The notes under the pieces were generated by a model. It did no database searches, had not been told where the DNA came from, and worked only from the letters and a program-made list of their open reading frames with translations. A program made the translations under genes and the position numbers. Shown here one piece after another: positions 11,063 through 20,323 of a stretch of DNA of 64,000 nt. Origin of the DNA: Thunnus maccoyii. Its lineage: Eukaryota > Chordata > Actinopteri > Scombriformes > Scombridae. The number at the start of each line of letters is the position of its first letter. The stretch's first letter is position 1. The stretch covers positions 8,116,001 through 8,180,000 of the forward strand of contig NC_056538.1 of assembly GCF_910596095.1 (NCBI RefSeq), written 5' to 3'.

Positions 11063-14000
11063 GTAAGGTGCACAAGAACAGTCACTTATAATATATGACC
11101 TTTAGTTTGTTTTTCTGCCCCTATTTTAATTTCAATTGTCTTAGCCAATCCCAAGCATAGTAGGTCTTAACTTCAACCTTAATCTGCACAATATGTTAAA
11201 AAAGGATTTTAGGGAAAATGCAGAATAACAAACTAAATGTTTTAATTCTAATTCCTTTTAAAATGCAAGTAGAGTTGACTTTGTTTTCTTGCCAAAAGTT
11301 AGATGAGTTAATCAATGCCACTCTCACATCTGTCCGTTAAATACGAAGCTACAGCCAGGAGATGGTTAGCTTAGCCTACTTTAGCTAGCCTCGTTCAGGA
11401 AGTCACTGCTCCCAGCCATGTAATAGTCCAGCACGTAACCTCCCGCCCCCCATAAAACCTCAACTTGTTGTTTATAAACTTTGTTTTTTGTACAGATTAA
11501 ACAAACAAGATATAATGTGTTTTTGTTACCTTTGAACAGAGGGCAGGCTAGCTGTTTCCCCCTGCTGCCAGTCTTTATGCTAAGCTAAGCTAACCCCCTG
11601 CTGTCCCTAACTTCATATTTGATATACATGAGAGATATCAATTGTCATCTTACTCTCGACAACAAAGTGAATAAATGTATTTTCCAAAATGTTAAATTAG
11701 TCCTTTAACTTATAATAAATGTGATACTTTTCTCCAAGAAAAATCACACTCTATATTGAAAACAATACATCACAGAACAGCATGTATTTTGTTTTCATGC
11801 TCACACTGATATATTAGTGACATACAAAATAATCCTTATCAATACATATTATTTAATTCAGTCGCATGTATACAGAGCCAGTCACACCTCCCTATTCACT
11901 TGAATGAGAAAGTGTGTCCAAACTTTTGGCTTGTACTGTATATAGAAATTAAATTTTGCCCCCACAGTCCTATTACATCAACACTAATACTGTATCCACA
12001 GGTGCAATTGAGCCCGCCCCCAAAATTGATGGACGGCACCAGGCAGCTGTGACACTGCAGGAGAACATCACACACAGGTTCAACTGCCAATCAGACGGCT
12101 GGGATCCTCATGCCCCGCCTTTGCTGACCTGGTACCTGAATGGGGAGCAGCAGAGCGAGCCGTCACCGAACCGTGGCCGCCTGGTGATGACATCGCAAGA
12201 AGACTCTGAGGTCATGAGACCTAGGGCCAATCACAACAGCACCTTCTCTCTGCGGGCCAGAAAGTGGGACAGGGAGCTAGTGTGTGTTGCGTCAAACCCC
12301 AGGTCAGGAGAGAGCTACAATGCCACGGTCACACTCAACGTCCAGTGTGAGTGTGGATGAAATGTTTCAGGTTTCTTTTGGTAACAATTTCTAGATTTAC
12401 CACCGCCTGTGAAGTCACAGGAGTGGGGATTTAAATAAACCCTGCCATATACAATTGATACAGAACATATACAGATGAATAAAGTGCTCAGTGGTTCCTC
12501 TCCTCTTTCTGCTAGTCCTGCCAGAGATCCTCAGGGTCAATGCCCACTACAGTGAAACCTCAGACCCTGGCCTCTCCCTGGTCCTCTTCGCCTTGGTCCG
12601 GTCCAACCCGCCTGCCACCATCACCTTTGTGGACCAGTCTGGCCAGCTGGTGGCCAACACCTCTGACTTTTTCATCCTGGACTCACGAAGCTACCCCTGG
12701 CTGATGAATCACACGCTGAGGGTCAAGCTCAGCAGCCTATCAGAGAATGTCTCGCTGAACGCCAGCAACAGTGTAGGAGCAGTGCAGAGCAACCTCACAC
12801 TGGCAGGTCAGTGGTTGTAAAAAATAAAAAAAAAATAAAAAAACGATTTAAAATCCATCATTAACTCTTTCTGTTTCTCCTCCAGAGTTCCTGCAGTCTC
12901 GTGTGGAGGTGCCGATGCTGGGAATAGTGACTGGGGGAGCTATGGCCTTCATGGCCCTCCTCATCCTCAGCCTGATAGTTCTCTGCCTCATGCAAAAAAA
13001 CAAGAGCAAGTCCTTTGGTGAGGCGAGAGAGTGTTTGTGTGTGTAGCAAGTCAGCTGGAAATGTCTGAGTGTTGCATGCAGTGTAGTAAGAAACACTTAT
13101 TAAGCAATGTAATATGTCTCCTTGTATTGTGTTACAGATGAGTCAGTGGAGATTTTGATGACCAAGAAAAGGTAAATGAAGTCATCAGACTTCTGTCATT
13201 GGATGTCTGTGTAAACCACCTTAACAGCATCAGAAGTAAAACAACACTGGATAAATATATAGATATTCAATGATAGACAGAAAGAAAGAATCCCTGAGGT
13301 GGTGGTGATGCTTTACTCCTGAAGTAGAGTAAAGTTTCCATTGTAAGTCAACTGTAATTTTCTTGACACCAGATATATGGTCTGCTGTATTTAGAGTAGA
13401 GGTCTGATCCTGTTGGATAACATTTAAACGATTTAATGTTGAAATAAGGAAGAAATACATTGATTTTGTTTAAAAACATTACTTCTCCTCATTCTCTAAA
13501 TGACAGAGTGACAAATATGTTAGGCCAACTTCATATAATCTGCACATGAGGGCCCATTTAAAAGAATACTCCACTGATTTAGCATTGTGCTCCCATAAGG
13601 CCTCGATCAGACAGGGCACTTTTTGCAGGTTGCAAAACGCGAGGAGCACCTCACTGCCTTTTTTGTTGAAGCCTACGATTTAAAAAAAGAGCAGTTTGCT
13701 GCGTCTTTTTTTATTGTTGCTAGGCAACCACCGGATCACCTGTCCTTAGCCTAACTGCTATTTTGCTGTGAAGTAAACTGACTCCAGGCCTGCTGTGTTC
13801 TGTTCAGATCACTGTAACTATGGTTGGTAAAGTCATATAGCTCCAGTTATCCAGCAACAGACACCACTAGTTTGTCCCAGACCGGAATGGTTATATATTT
13901 TTTTTTTCATTTTCAAACTGGTGACATCACTTGAGGCAGTTCCCCTTTAACCTCTTAACATCCACCAGGATGTTAAGAGGTATTTTGGAATTTGGAAGAA

Positions 14001-15934
14001 CTGTGAGGCCAAAATGCATGTATTAGGCTTCATTCGAAAGGTAACGTCTTCTAGTTTCTGGAAAAGTGCTTGTTTAGCATGTGGCTAAAACACAACCAAA
14101 ACTACATTAGTTCAAATATGGTTCAAAAAAGTGCTTTTGGTCCTTGTCTATAATGAGTCATATTTGAATAACAATAACTAGGACATGTTTTATGCCAGAA
14201 CTATGCAGACATATCACCACATACCTTCTACATCTTGTCAACCACACCAGTATAAACTTCCAGACCTCTAGACCTAATCTTATTGGATCTAGGGAGTGGC
14301 CAAATTGTGCCAATTGCGTTTATTCATTACTGTGTGATGCTAAGCCGCTTACAGCTGGCTTAAGCGGGTTGCCAGTGACCCGGTGGATGTTAAGAGGTTA
14401 AGATGTCACATAACCAGTTGACAATTCAGCACCTCACACACATTGTGAACACTGGACACAAGCAGAAGGTGTCCTGCAGACTGAAGATGCTAATATGCTG
14501 ACAAGGGCTTACATTACACATAATCATATTAACCTGTCACTTCTAGAGAATAAAAACTACATTAAGGGTTATTAACAAGCAGACACTCTCAATCAATTCC
14601 TACAACTTTCTACTACAACTACTTTCATTGACACCACACTGACACTGTATCTCATCTAATAACTCCCATCTCAGCAACATTAGTGAACTGAATGAGAAAC
14701 ACTAATGAAAGCATTTTTGTTGTCTCATGAATGCTCTGTGTCCCTCCAGCAGACCAATGACAAGTGTAATCCAAGTTTGGTATCTCTTTATATTATCTGC
14801 ACAGTGACTCTGCCAATCTGAAGACTGAGACAACTGATAAGACCTACATCCCGAGAGAGAACATGTCTCTGCCTTCCAACATGCAGCTCAACGACCTCAG
14901 CACTCTGAGAAAAGGTAAGAGTTTGATGCACTTTAAGAAGGAAACAGAAAACGCCTTCAGTTTATACATAAATGGGTGGAGCTGTAGGTGGAGAACAGAC
15001 ACGGGCCTGTGGTACAATTCTCTACATACTAATAGAAAGGTTATTATGTGTATTAGTATGTAAAATATATCAATATGTATTTATCAACATGTAAATATGA
15101 TCAGGAAGTTTCAAGCCATGAATTGTGAACCTGTAAACTCTGATTTCTGAATTACTTGATGAGTGTAAAAAGTCTGGAGGTTAGCTGCATAAAAACACAA
15201 GTCAGTCAATACAAATATTTTCCTAATATGCAAAAGTTTGGCAAAATGAAACCTCCCACAATAGGTTTCTGAAATATGTTTCCGACAAACTTCTGTCTTG
15301 GTATAAAATGGGATCAATGACGGTCCAAGTTCCTCTTATGAGCACGGAAATATTTAAATCCATAATTTCTACAGGACCTGAATGCAACATAAAGAGAACA
15401 TTTAGTAATCTGCAACCTTCATCAGTGAGAAGCGTCAGACAACAGACCTAAACAAAACAATCCCAACTCAAAGTCCACTTACTAACATTTTCTAGACTTT
15501 AACTTATATGACATAGTCTTTATCAGTGGATAGAGCAAGAAACAATAAGTTTTTTCCCAAAAGCTATCCCTTCAAATTTATCGTTGCATCTCTTCCCTCC
15601 ATCCTTCCTGCATCACTTCTGGTAGCGCGAGAGGCCGCCCAACAGAACAGTGTGGGAGAGAAGAAAGAGGAGGAGGAGGAAGATCTGTCTTTAGCCTACG
15701 CCGCCAGAGGTCAGGGAAATACACTCTGATACTGTTGCATTTTTCATTATTTATACTTTGGGTCCAGTGTGGAGGGATGCAATGTAATGTGAAGTGATTC
15801 ATCATGTTTTATTTTTCTGTGCTGTGCATCACCCCCCCCCCCCCTTCCATGATTCTCCAGGTTTTGCCAGATATCCAATGGTGGGCTACATTTATAAGGT
15901 GAACAGCACAAGCAGTGAGGAGATCTGGCTCTGA
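10984..15934 (+). CDS. tmem25: Transmembrane protein 25 (Ig-superfamily single-pass membrane protein), complete
   Basis: TMEM25 is a single-pass Ig-superfamily protein; mammalian work links it to neuronal NMDA-receptor turnover. Exons 10984-11062, 12002-12346, 12516-12806, 12886-13017, 13138-13171, 14805-14914, 15626-15709, 15861-15934; 382 residues against 366 in human (from memory). Signal peptide about 1-26; Ig-like domain 1 with C55, W70 and C121; a second Ig-like region (142-238) carrying LVLFALVRSNPPATITFVDQ and NTSDFF; membrane helix about 249-274; cytoplasmic PRENMSLPSNMQLNDL and C-terminal VGYIYKVNSTSSEEIWL. All blocks match human TMEM25 in order. Several N-glycosylation sequons lie in the ectodomain (NIT, NST, NAT, NTS, NHT, NVS, NAS, NLT). 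The ATG at 10984 is chosen because it opens the signal peptide; no second plausible start lies between it and the donor. Confidence 0.95.
11258..11708. mobile_element. TTAA-bounded MITE-like element, internal to tmem25 intron 1
   Basis: Contains segments recurrent in teleost genomes: 'ttcttgccaaaagttagatg', 'ggttagcttagcc', 'tagctgtttccccctgctg', 'cagtctttatgctaagct' and a right end attttccaaaatgtta...cctttaa. A TTAA sits at each presumed edge (11258 and 11705). The left terminus is decayed. No transposase. Confidence 0.6.
12002..12346 (+). CDS. tmem25: tmem25 exon 2 (first Ig-like domain)
   Basis: Acceptor tatccacag at 12001, donor gtgagt at 12347, phase 1 at both ends. Encodes residues 27-141 with core C55/W70/C121 and ends TVTLNVQ, like human VILNVQ. 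Confidence 0.95.
12516..12806 (+). CDS. tmem25: tmem25 exon 3 (second extracellular region)
   Basis: Acceptor tttctgctag at 12515, donor gtcagt at 12807. Encodes FLPEILRVNAHYSET...LSLVLFALVRSNPPATI...PWLMNHTL. It lacks an obvious cysteine pair, as I recall for this part of mammalian TMEM25. Confidence 0.95.
12886..13017 (+). CDS. tmem25: tmem25 exon 4 (transmembrane helix)
   Basis: Acceptor tttctcctccag at 12885, donor gtgagg at 13018. Encodes the juxtamembrane SRVEVPMLGI and a hydrophobic helix to about LIVLCLM, then basic QKNKSK. Confidence 0.93.
13138..13171 (+). CDS. tmem25: tmem25 exon 5 (34-nt small exon)
   Basis: Acceptor gtgttacag at 13137, donor gtaaat at 13172. Encodes DESVEILMTKK and two bases of the next codon. 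Phase changes from 1 to 2, so skipping it would shift the frame. Confidence 0.8.
13550..13946. repeat. Probable dispersed repeat in tmem25 intron 5
   Basis: The segment beginning 'agaatactccactgatttag' resembles a widespread fish interspersed sequence. It carries no coding remnant. Family not identified. Confidence 0.35.
13947..14401. mobile_element. Non-autonomous element with perfect 20-bp inverted ends and TTAA borders
   Basis: 13947-13966 (TTAACCTCTTAACATCCACC) and 14382-14401 (GGTGGATGTTAAGAGGTTAA) are exact reverse complements. TTAA at both outer edges is the target and duplication expected of piggyBac-type transposition. At 455 bp it has no transposase frame. Just inside the left end the terminal motif is repeated inverted, giving a 13-bp perfect hairpin (13951-13963/13968-13980, loop ACCA). 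Lies in tmem25 intron 5. Confidence 0.75.
14805..14914 (+). CDS. tmem25: tmem25 exon 6
   Basis: Acceptor atctgcacag at 14804, donor gtaaga at 14915. Encodes SDSANLKTETTDKTYI and PRENMSLPSNMQLNDLSTL, matching the human PRENMSLPSNLQLNDL block. Confidence 0.95.
15626..15709 (+). CDS. tmem25: tmem25 exon 7 (acidic stretch)
   Basis: Acceptor cttctggtag at 15625, donor gtcagg at 15710. Encodes AREAAQQNSVGEKKEEEEED and LSLAYAAR. The glutamate run comes from a GAG repeat and has no clear human counterpart. Confidence 0.85.
15861..15934 (+). CDS. tmem25: tmem25 exon 8 with stop
   Basis: Acceptor gattctccag at 15860 after a long C run. Encodes GFARYPMVGYIYKVNSTSS and EEIWL, then TGA at 15932-15934. 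The C-terminal 16 residues are nearly those of human TMEM25. Confidence 0.95.
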
Positions 15935-16570
15935 ATGACCTCAAAGTAACACACATCACACACATACTGTACATGCATGCATAACTACTTACAAACGGTG
16001 CAGCTGTGCAACAAGAAACCCATAACAACTGCCAGTCAGTCATTCAAACACTCATCAGTCACCTTCAAGCTGGACCAGGATGAGCAGGAGATCTGTTTCT
16101 GGACCACACACAGTATCAGTACGCTATGTTTTTCTGACTCAAACATGAATGTGAATTTCATGTCCACAAAAACAAACCTGTCTGTGTTTTAGTCTTTCTG
16201 AATCGAGTGCTCGGGTATTTACACTGATGATGTGTTGTGTCAACAATGCAAACTATGAACTTTACATTAAAAATGCTCATGTTCTCTATGTTTTGACATG
16301 ATTTCCTCCTGTAAGCACATGCTCATAATGTCCTCCCCCCTGTTGCATTACTGGAATGCATTAATTGTTCTATGCTAACACCAGAATGTCTAAGATAATG
16401 TACTGTACGTGAGATTTTACATTTTGACCGATAATATCCAAATAAAATGGTACATAAGTATAAGAGTATGTATTTGTATATGGACATGTAACATGTCATG
16501 TACTGTATATTTGTATGCATATGTATATGTGTATAAAAGAGGACATCTAATAAAGATAATATTGAAATTG
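15935..16570 (+). other. tmem25: tmem25 3'UTR
   Basis: Follows the stop. Poly(A)-signal hexamers AATAAA at 16441 and 16549 suggest an end near 16470 or 16570. Confidence 0.5.
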
Positions 16571-17450
16571 TATGAAGTGAACACTGGGCCTGCTGTGGTT
16601 TTATTGGCACTCACCAGGGGGCGCTCAAAGGTGCTTTATAAGGCTAAACATATGGAGGATTTTCTGTTAGTCATGAGGGTGATGTGTGTGTGTTTTGACA
16701 TGGTGCTAAGGGAGGAATGCGTGTGTGTGAGTGTGTGCTGGGTGATGGTGAAAACATTGTTGCATTTGGTGTTTTTTTTTTCTTTCTGGGAATGACAGAA
16801 AAGCAGGTGCAAGAGAAGCATAATGCATATCCTCATGTTTGACTTTGTGTGTGTGTGTGTGTGTGCCAGGTGTTGGCTCTAGGTCACAGGTTGTTGTGGC
16901 TTCTCTTCAGACAGGAAGCAGTGTTGTGTTGTGGGAGCATCTCTGTGCTCTCTCTGCTGCTTCTTCTACACTGAAGAGGGAATTCAGTCTGCCAAACATG
17001 GCGGGAGAAACATTTACAACACAGGAAATTAAAATATTCATTTGAACACACACGTTTCTGTTGGTAGCTTTGTTTTATCAGCTGGAGCTGCTCCACACAC
17101 CTCCCAAAGCAACCATACAACAAATAACAGTCAGTGTTACCAGACTGATCAGTCGTTTCAACTAATATAAAGCTGGTTGTGACTTTATTTCCATATTCGA
17201 TATGAAGATGTTGCTGTTCATGCCTTTTGGAAAATGTGGAAGCTGCTTTAACAGAATGGAAATAATCCCAGGTTTAACCACCTTGGTACATTTTAACACC
17301 ACAAACATCTATAACATGAATACAAAGTTCATGTCAGTGGTTGAACAGAGCATTAATTAACAAACTCAGCTCTTCTGCGGCAAATGTACTAAAAACCACA
17401 TACACAGTTTAATTTGAATCCACTGAGAGAATATTCTAATATCAGCCTCA

Positions 17451-17881
17451 GAGGAAGTATTAAGATCCTTTACTTGATTAGAAAAAATGCAGCACCACAC
17501 TGTAAAAATACTCCATTACAAGTAAAAGAATTTAAATCCTTAATTACCATTAGCTAAATGTACCTAAAGTATGAAAAGTAAAGTATTAGCCCTATTACAC
17601 TATTGCAGTATTAGATAAGTAGCATTTTACTGTTGCAGTTGTGGAATTTTTTTAAACTATTTTATATAATGTTGGATAATTTATGACCATGCATCATATA
17701 TTAGAAGCTCATGTAAAACCTTAGTTTGTCAGGTAACTATAGCGGTCAAATAAATGTGCTGGAGTAAAAAGTACAATATTTACATCTAAATTATGGTGGA
17801 GTAGAAGTAGAATTCGACATGAAATGGAAATACTGTACTCTAATAAAGTACAAGTACCTCAAATGTACAGTGGTTGAATAA
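17451..17881 (-). mobile_element. Non-autonomous dispersed repeat, copy A
   Basis: Contains 'aaaatactccattacaagta', 'tactctaataaagtacaagt' and similar stretches typical of a very common teleost element. The reverse complement of its right end resembles the left end of the copy at 20324-21274, so the two copies lie in opposite orientation on either side of CD3 gamma/delta. Confidence 0.55.
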
Positions 17882-18022
17882 ATGTATGGTACTAAATCAT
17901 ATTCCATCACTGTTGAACATATGGTGTCATTTACTGAAAGTTACAGAGATACTGAGGCCTCCAGATGTAGAAATCAACAAAGTCTGCTGCTGGGATGGAA
18001 ATAAACCAATCACACTCACTTC

Positions 18023-18025
<3 letters not shown>

Positions 18026-18088
<63 letters not shown>

Positions 18089-18091
18089 ACA
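18026..18091. repeat. (TC)n(AC)n compound microsatellite upstream of CD3gd
   Basis: About 33 bp of TC followed directly by about 30 bp of AC, ending about 430 bp before the CD3 gamma/delta start codon. Confidence 0.9.
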
Positions 18092-18518
18092 AAGACTGAG
18101 ACTTCGACATACAGAGCCTGGATACTTTGACAGCAAGGACACAGCAGCTCTCTATTTTGAGGTCAGTACTTTTCTTTAAAATTTCCTGTGGATATGATAT
18201 AATTAGGTTTTTTTAAGTTCAGCTCAGCTTGTTGTGCACCAGTGTACATTTTGGAGTGGAGACCCGATATGAATACATGTTTGTAAAATAATCTAAACTC
18301 AGAGTCAGAGTTGAGATTATCGATTATAGTGACTATCTTGAAATAGCACCCTGAAATTTTGTCTTTCACCCTCAAATATGTGTTACAATATGTAGAATAA
18401 AATGGTCGACTCAATGCAGAAAATGGCGCCCTTCCTGTTTTCTGGTTGTTGCATGCCTCTTGCAGTGATATGAAAAATCTCCATCTGTCATCAGCAGAAC
18501 TCACAACTCAAACACACA

Positions 18519-18573
18519 ATGAAATGCCAGATAATTTTGCCTGCGTGCTTGCTGCTGCTTTGGACACTGACTG
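18519..18573 (+). CDS. cd3gd: CD3gd exon 1 (leader)
   Basis: MKCQIILPACLLLLWTLT plus one base; donor gtaggc at 18574; phase 1. Confidence 0.85.
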
Positions 18574-19498
18574 GTAGGCCTCTGTCATGAGTTTTTTTGT
18601 TTGTCTTCAAGCATCTTATACCAGTTGGATTATAAGAAAAGTAATTTCCTTTAATTAAAAATAGGATGCCAGTTTTATTAAAGTGAATGTTTCCATTTTT
18701 CTGTCCCAATTCTCTCTCACAGCATTTGTCAGTTGCGCTGGTAAGAAAAAATTCTGTTTAAATCTGTCATCTTCATGAAAGCATGTCCGATGGCACAACA
18801 AGCAGTTCAATAATCAACACATGGTGCAGATTCTATTGTCTTTTATTTCAATGTTTGTATTTCTTCCACAGGTGAGGAAGATAAAATAACAGCGACACAA
18901 ACCGATGAAGGGATTAAGCTGAAGTGTCACACCGACTATAATGCTATCATGAAAAATAATAAAGAGATACCTTCTCATGTATTGACATATAGTGATGAGA
19001 ACACAGGAGAGTACACATGTGTGGTTAAAGCCGACGACCCGGATAACAACAGAAATGGTCCAAGTATCTTTGTGAAATTTCGGAGTAAGTTCTGCAGCAA
19101 ATCTTGTGTGTTGTGTATTTGTGATGAAAGCAAACATAAGTTTTGTATGTTTTTTATGGGTTTTATGTGTGCTTCTTGCATGACTTGCATTGACATTATA
19201 TTATGTAATGCTATGTAAGCACAGTATTTCTTGACAGTAATCATACATCAAAAATTCCAGACTCTAAGGACATCTCTGTGTGTGTGTGTGTGTGTGTGTG
19301 TTTGTGTGTGTGTGCAGCCTGTGACAACTGCGTGGAGCTCGATGCGGCCTCAATAAGCGGCATAGTTGTAGGAGACGTGGTGGCTACCATTGTGATAGGA
19401 GTGGCTGTCTATCTTATTGCATCTCAGGCTCGGACTGGTCCAATGCCCTCTCACAAGAAAAGTAATATCAATCAATCAATCAATCAATCAATTAATAA

Positions 19499-19560
<62 letters not shown>

Positions 19561-19921
19561 GCAAATCAAATGCAATATGTTGATAAATAGTTGTATTTAA
19601 TAGTGCAAGTACCAGGACCTACTTTCTGTGTATTCACAAGAAACTAAATCAGTGGTATTATTACTTTCTCTGCAGGCTCTGATAGACAGCATCTGGTTCC
19701 AAATGAAATGCCCAGCAGAGCCTCCAATGACCACTACCAGGTAAGCTGAAATATGATGGCTTTTAAATTGACATATGTAATTATCACATTTAAACATTAC
19801 ACGATAAATGACACTTTCACTCTTCACTTTATTTACCTCACCGTTCCTCCCTCAGCCGCTGAAAAAAAAAAGTGGTCAGAAAGACACGTACGATGTACTT
19901 CACAACAGAAGAGGACCCTGA
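18519..19921 (+). CDS. cd3gd: CD3 gamma/delta chain of the T-cell receptor complex, complete
   Basis: Signalling subunit of the TCR-CD3 complex. Exons 18519-18573, 18723-18740, 18872-19084, 19318-19461, 19676-19740, 19856-19921; 186 residues. Leader about 1-24; compact Ig-like ectodomain with C43 and C74 (EYTC); CxxC stalk C97-DN-C100 followed by VELD, as in human CD3D; membrane helix about 109-130 with charged D115, which pairs with TCR basic residues; cytoplasmic ITAM Y164-QPL...Y177-DVL. Teleosts carry one gene equivalent to mammalian CD3G plus CD3D, and this fits it. No N-glycosylation sequon is present, and the usual Ig-core tryptophan is missing. The gene is tail-to-tail with cd3e. The start ATG at 18519 directly opens the leader MKCQIILPACLLLLWTLT. 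Symbol is the customary fish name. Confidence 0.93.
18723..18740 (+). CDS. cd3gd: CD3gd exon 2 (18-nt microexon)
   Basis: Acceptor tctctcacag at 18722 and donor gtaaga at 18741 bracket only 18 nt encoding AFVSCA, the end of the leader. Phase 1 at both ends, so skipping keeps the frame. Mammalian CD3 genes also have very small exons in this position (from memory, clearest in CD3E). Confidence 0.75.
18872..19084 (+). CDS. cd3gd: CD3gd exon 3 (Ig-like ectodomain)
   Basis: Acceptor ttcttccacag at 18871, donor gtaagt at 19085. Encodes residues 25-95 from GEEDKITATQTDEG to SIFVKFR, with C43 and C74. Confidence 0.92.
19277..19314 (+). repeat. cd3gd: (TG)n repeat abutting the CD3gd exon 4 acceptor
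   Basis: Twelve TG units, then TTTG and five more TG units, running straight into the cag acceptor. It replaces the normal polypyrimidine tract. Confidence 0.9.
19318..19461 (+). CDS. cd3gd: CD3gd exon 4 (CxxC stalk and transmembrane helix)
   Basis: Encodes TCDNCVELDAASISG, the helix IVVGDVVATIVIGVAVYLIA and a basic tail to SHKK. 144 nt with phase 1 at both ends. The acceptor (cag at 19315-19317) is preceded by a TG repeat rather than a pyrimidine tract. Donor gtaata at 19462. Confidence 0.92.
19468..19560. repeat. (ATCA)n then (TCTA)n tetranucleotide repeats in CD3gd intron 4
   Basis: About six ATCA units (19468-19492), a short spacer, then about 15 perfect TCTA units (19500-19560). They begin 7 nt after the exon 4 donor. 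A likely polymorphic marker. Confidence 0.9.
19676..19740 (+). CDS. cd3gd: CD3gd exon 5 (first half of ITAM)
   Basis: Acceptor tttctctgcag at 19675, donor gtaagc at 19741. Encodes SDRQHLVPNEMPSRASNDH and YQ; the ITAM YxxL is cut after Y-Q, in phase 0. Confidence 0.92.
19856..19921 (+). CDS. cd3gd: CD3gd exon 6 (second half of ITAM, stop)
   Basis: Acceptor ttcctccctcag at 19855. Encodes PLKKKSGQKDTYDVLHNRRG and P, then TGA at 19919-19921. Three lysines are coded by a run of nine A. Confidence 0.9.
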   Translation, partial: PLKKKSGQKDTYDVLHNRRGP

Positions 19922-20295
19922 GGACACTCAAACATCTGCAGGAGAGAAAAGTGAGCTTTCTGTTCCTGGGAATCATCTCTCATATTTTTCTTCTCTGTAT
20001 GTAGCTTAAGTTCTCCTTGAGTTATTTTCACCATGCCTGTACAATGATGCTCTTATATAATAGACCAATGACAAATAGACTTGTTAACCTGTTGCTGCAT
20101 ATTATAATGTTTATCAGCTGTTGTTGTTATTTTTGGCAACGTTTTAATAGAACGATGTGATGTTTTCATTCATTATCTATATCATTCTCTTTACAGAAAT
20201 AGGGCTGCTACAACAGCCATCTCATTTAATAACTCACTGTAAAAATGAAGTGTTTAAAAATGTTGCAAAATTAAAAATGAAGGAATAAAAGTGGT
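19922..20295 (+). other. cd3gd: CD3gd 3'UTR
   Basis: Ends near the AATAAA at 20284-20289; short and AT-rich. Confidence 0.5.
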
Positions 20296-20323
20296 GCTGT
20301 TTTGTCATGTTGGTTGCTATCGC

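Larger units (their letters stand above)
16571..18518. other. tmem25-CD3gd intergenic DNA
   Basis: No gene seen. Holds a dispersed repeat (17451-17881) and a TC/AC microsatellite (18026-18091). Its last few hundred bases should include the CD3 gamma/delta promoter. No TATA box stands out. Confidence 0.55.

Noticed and set aside
11967-12001. Alternative acceptor (cccccacag) 35 nt upstream of tmem25 exon 2
   Set aside because: The acceptor at 12001 gives the phase and residues expected after the leader; the upstream one would shift the frame relative to exon 1.
19468-19560. Regularly spaced short repeats resembling a CRISPR array
   Set aside because: They are contiguous tetranucleotides without spacers, in a vertebrate intron.
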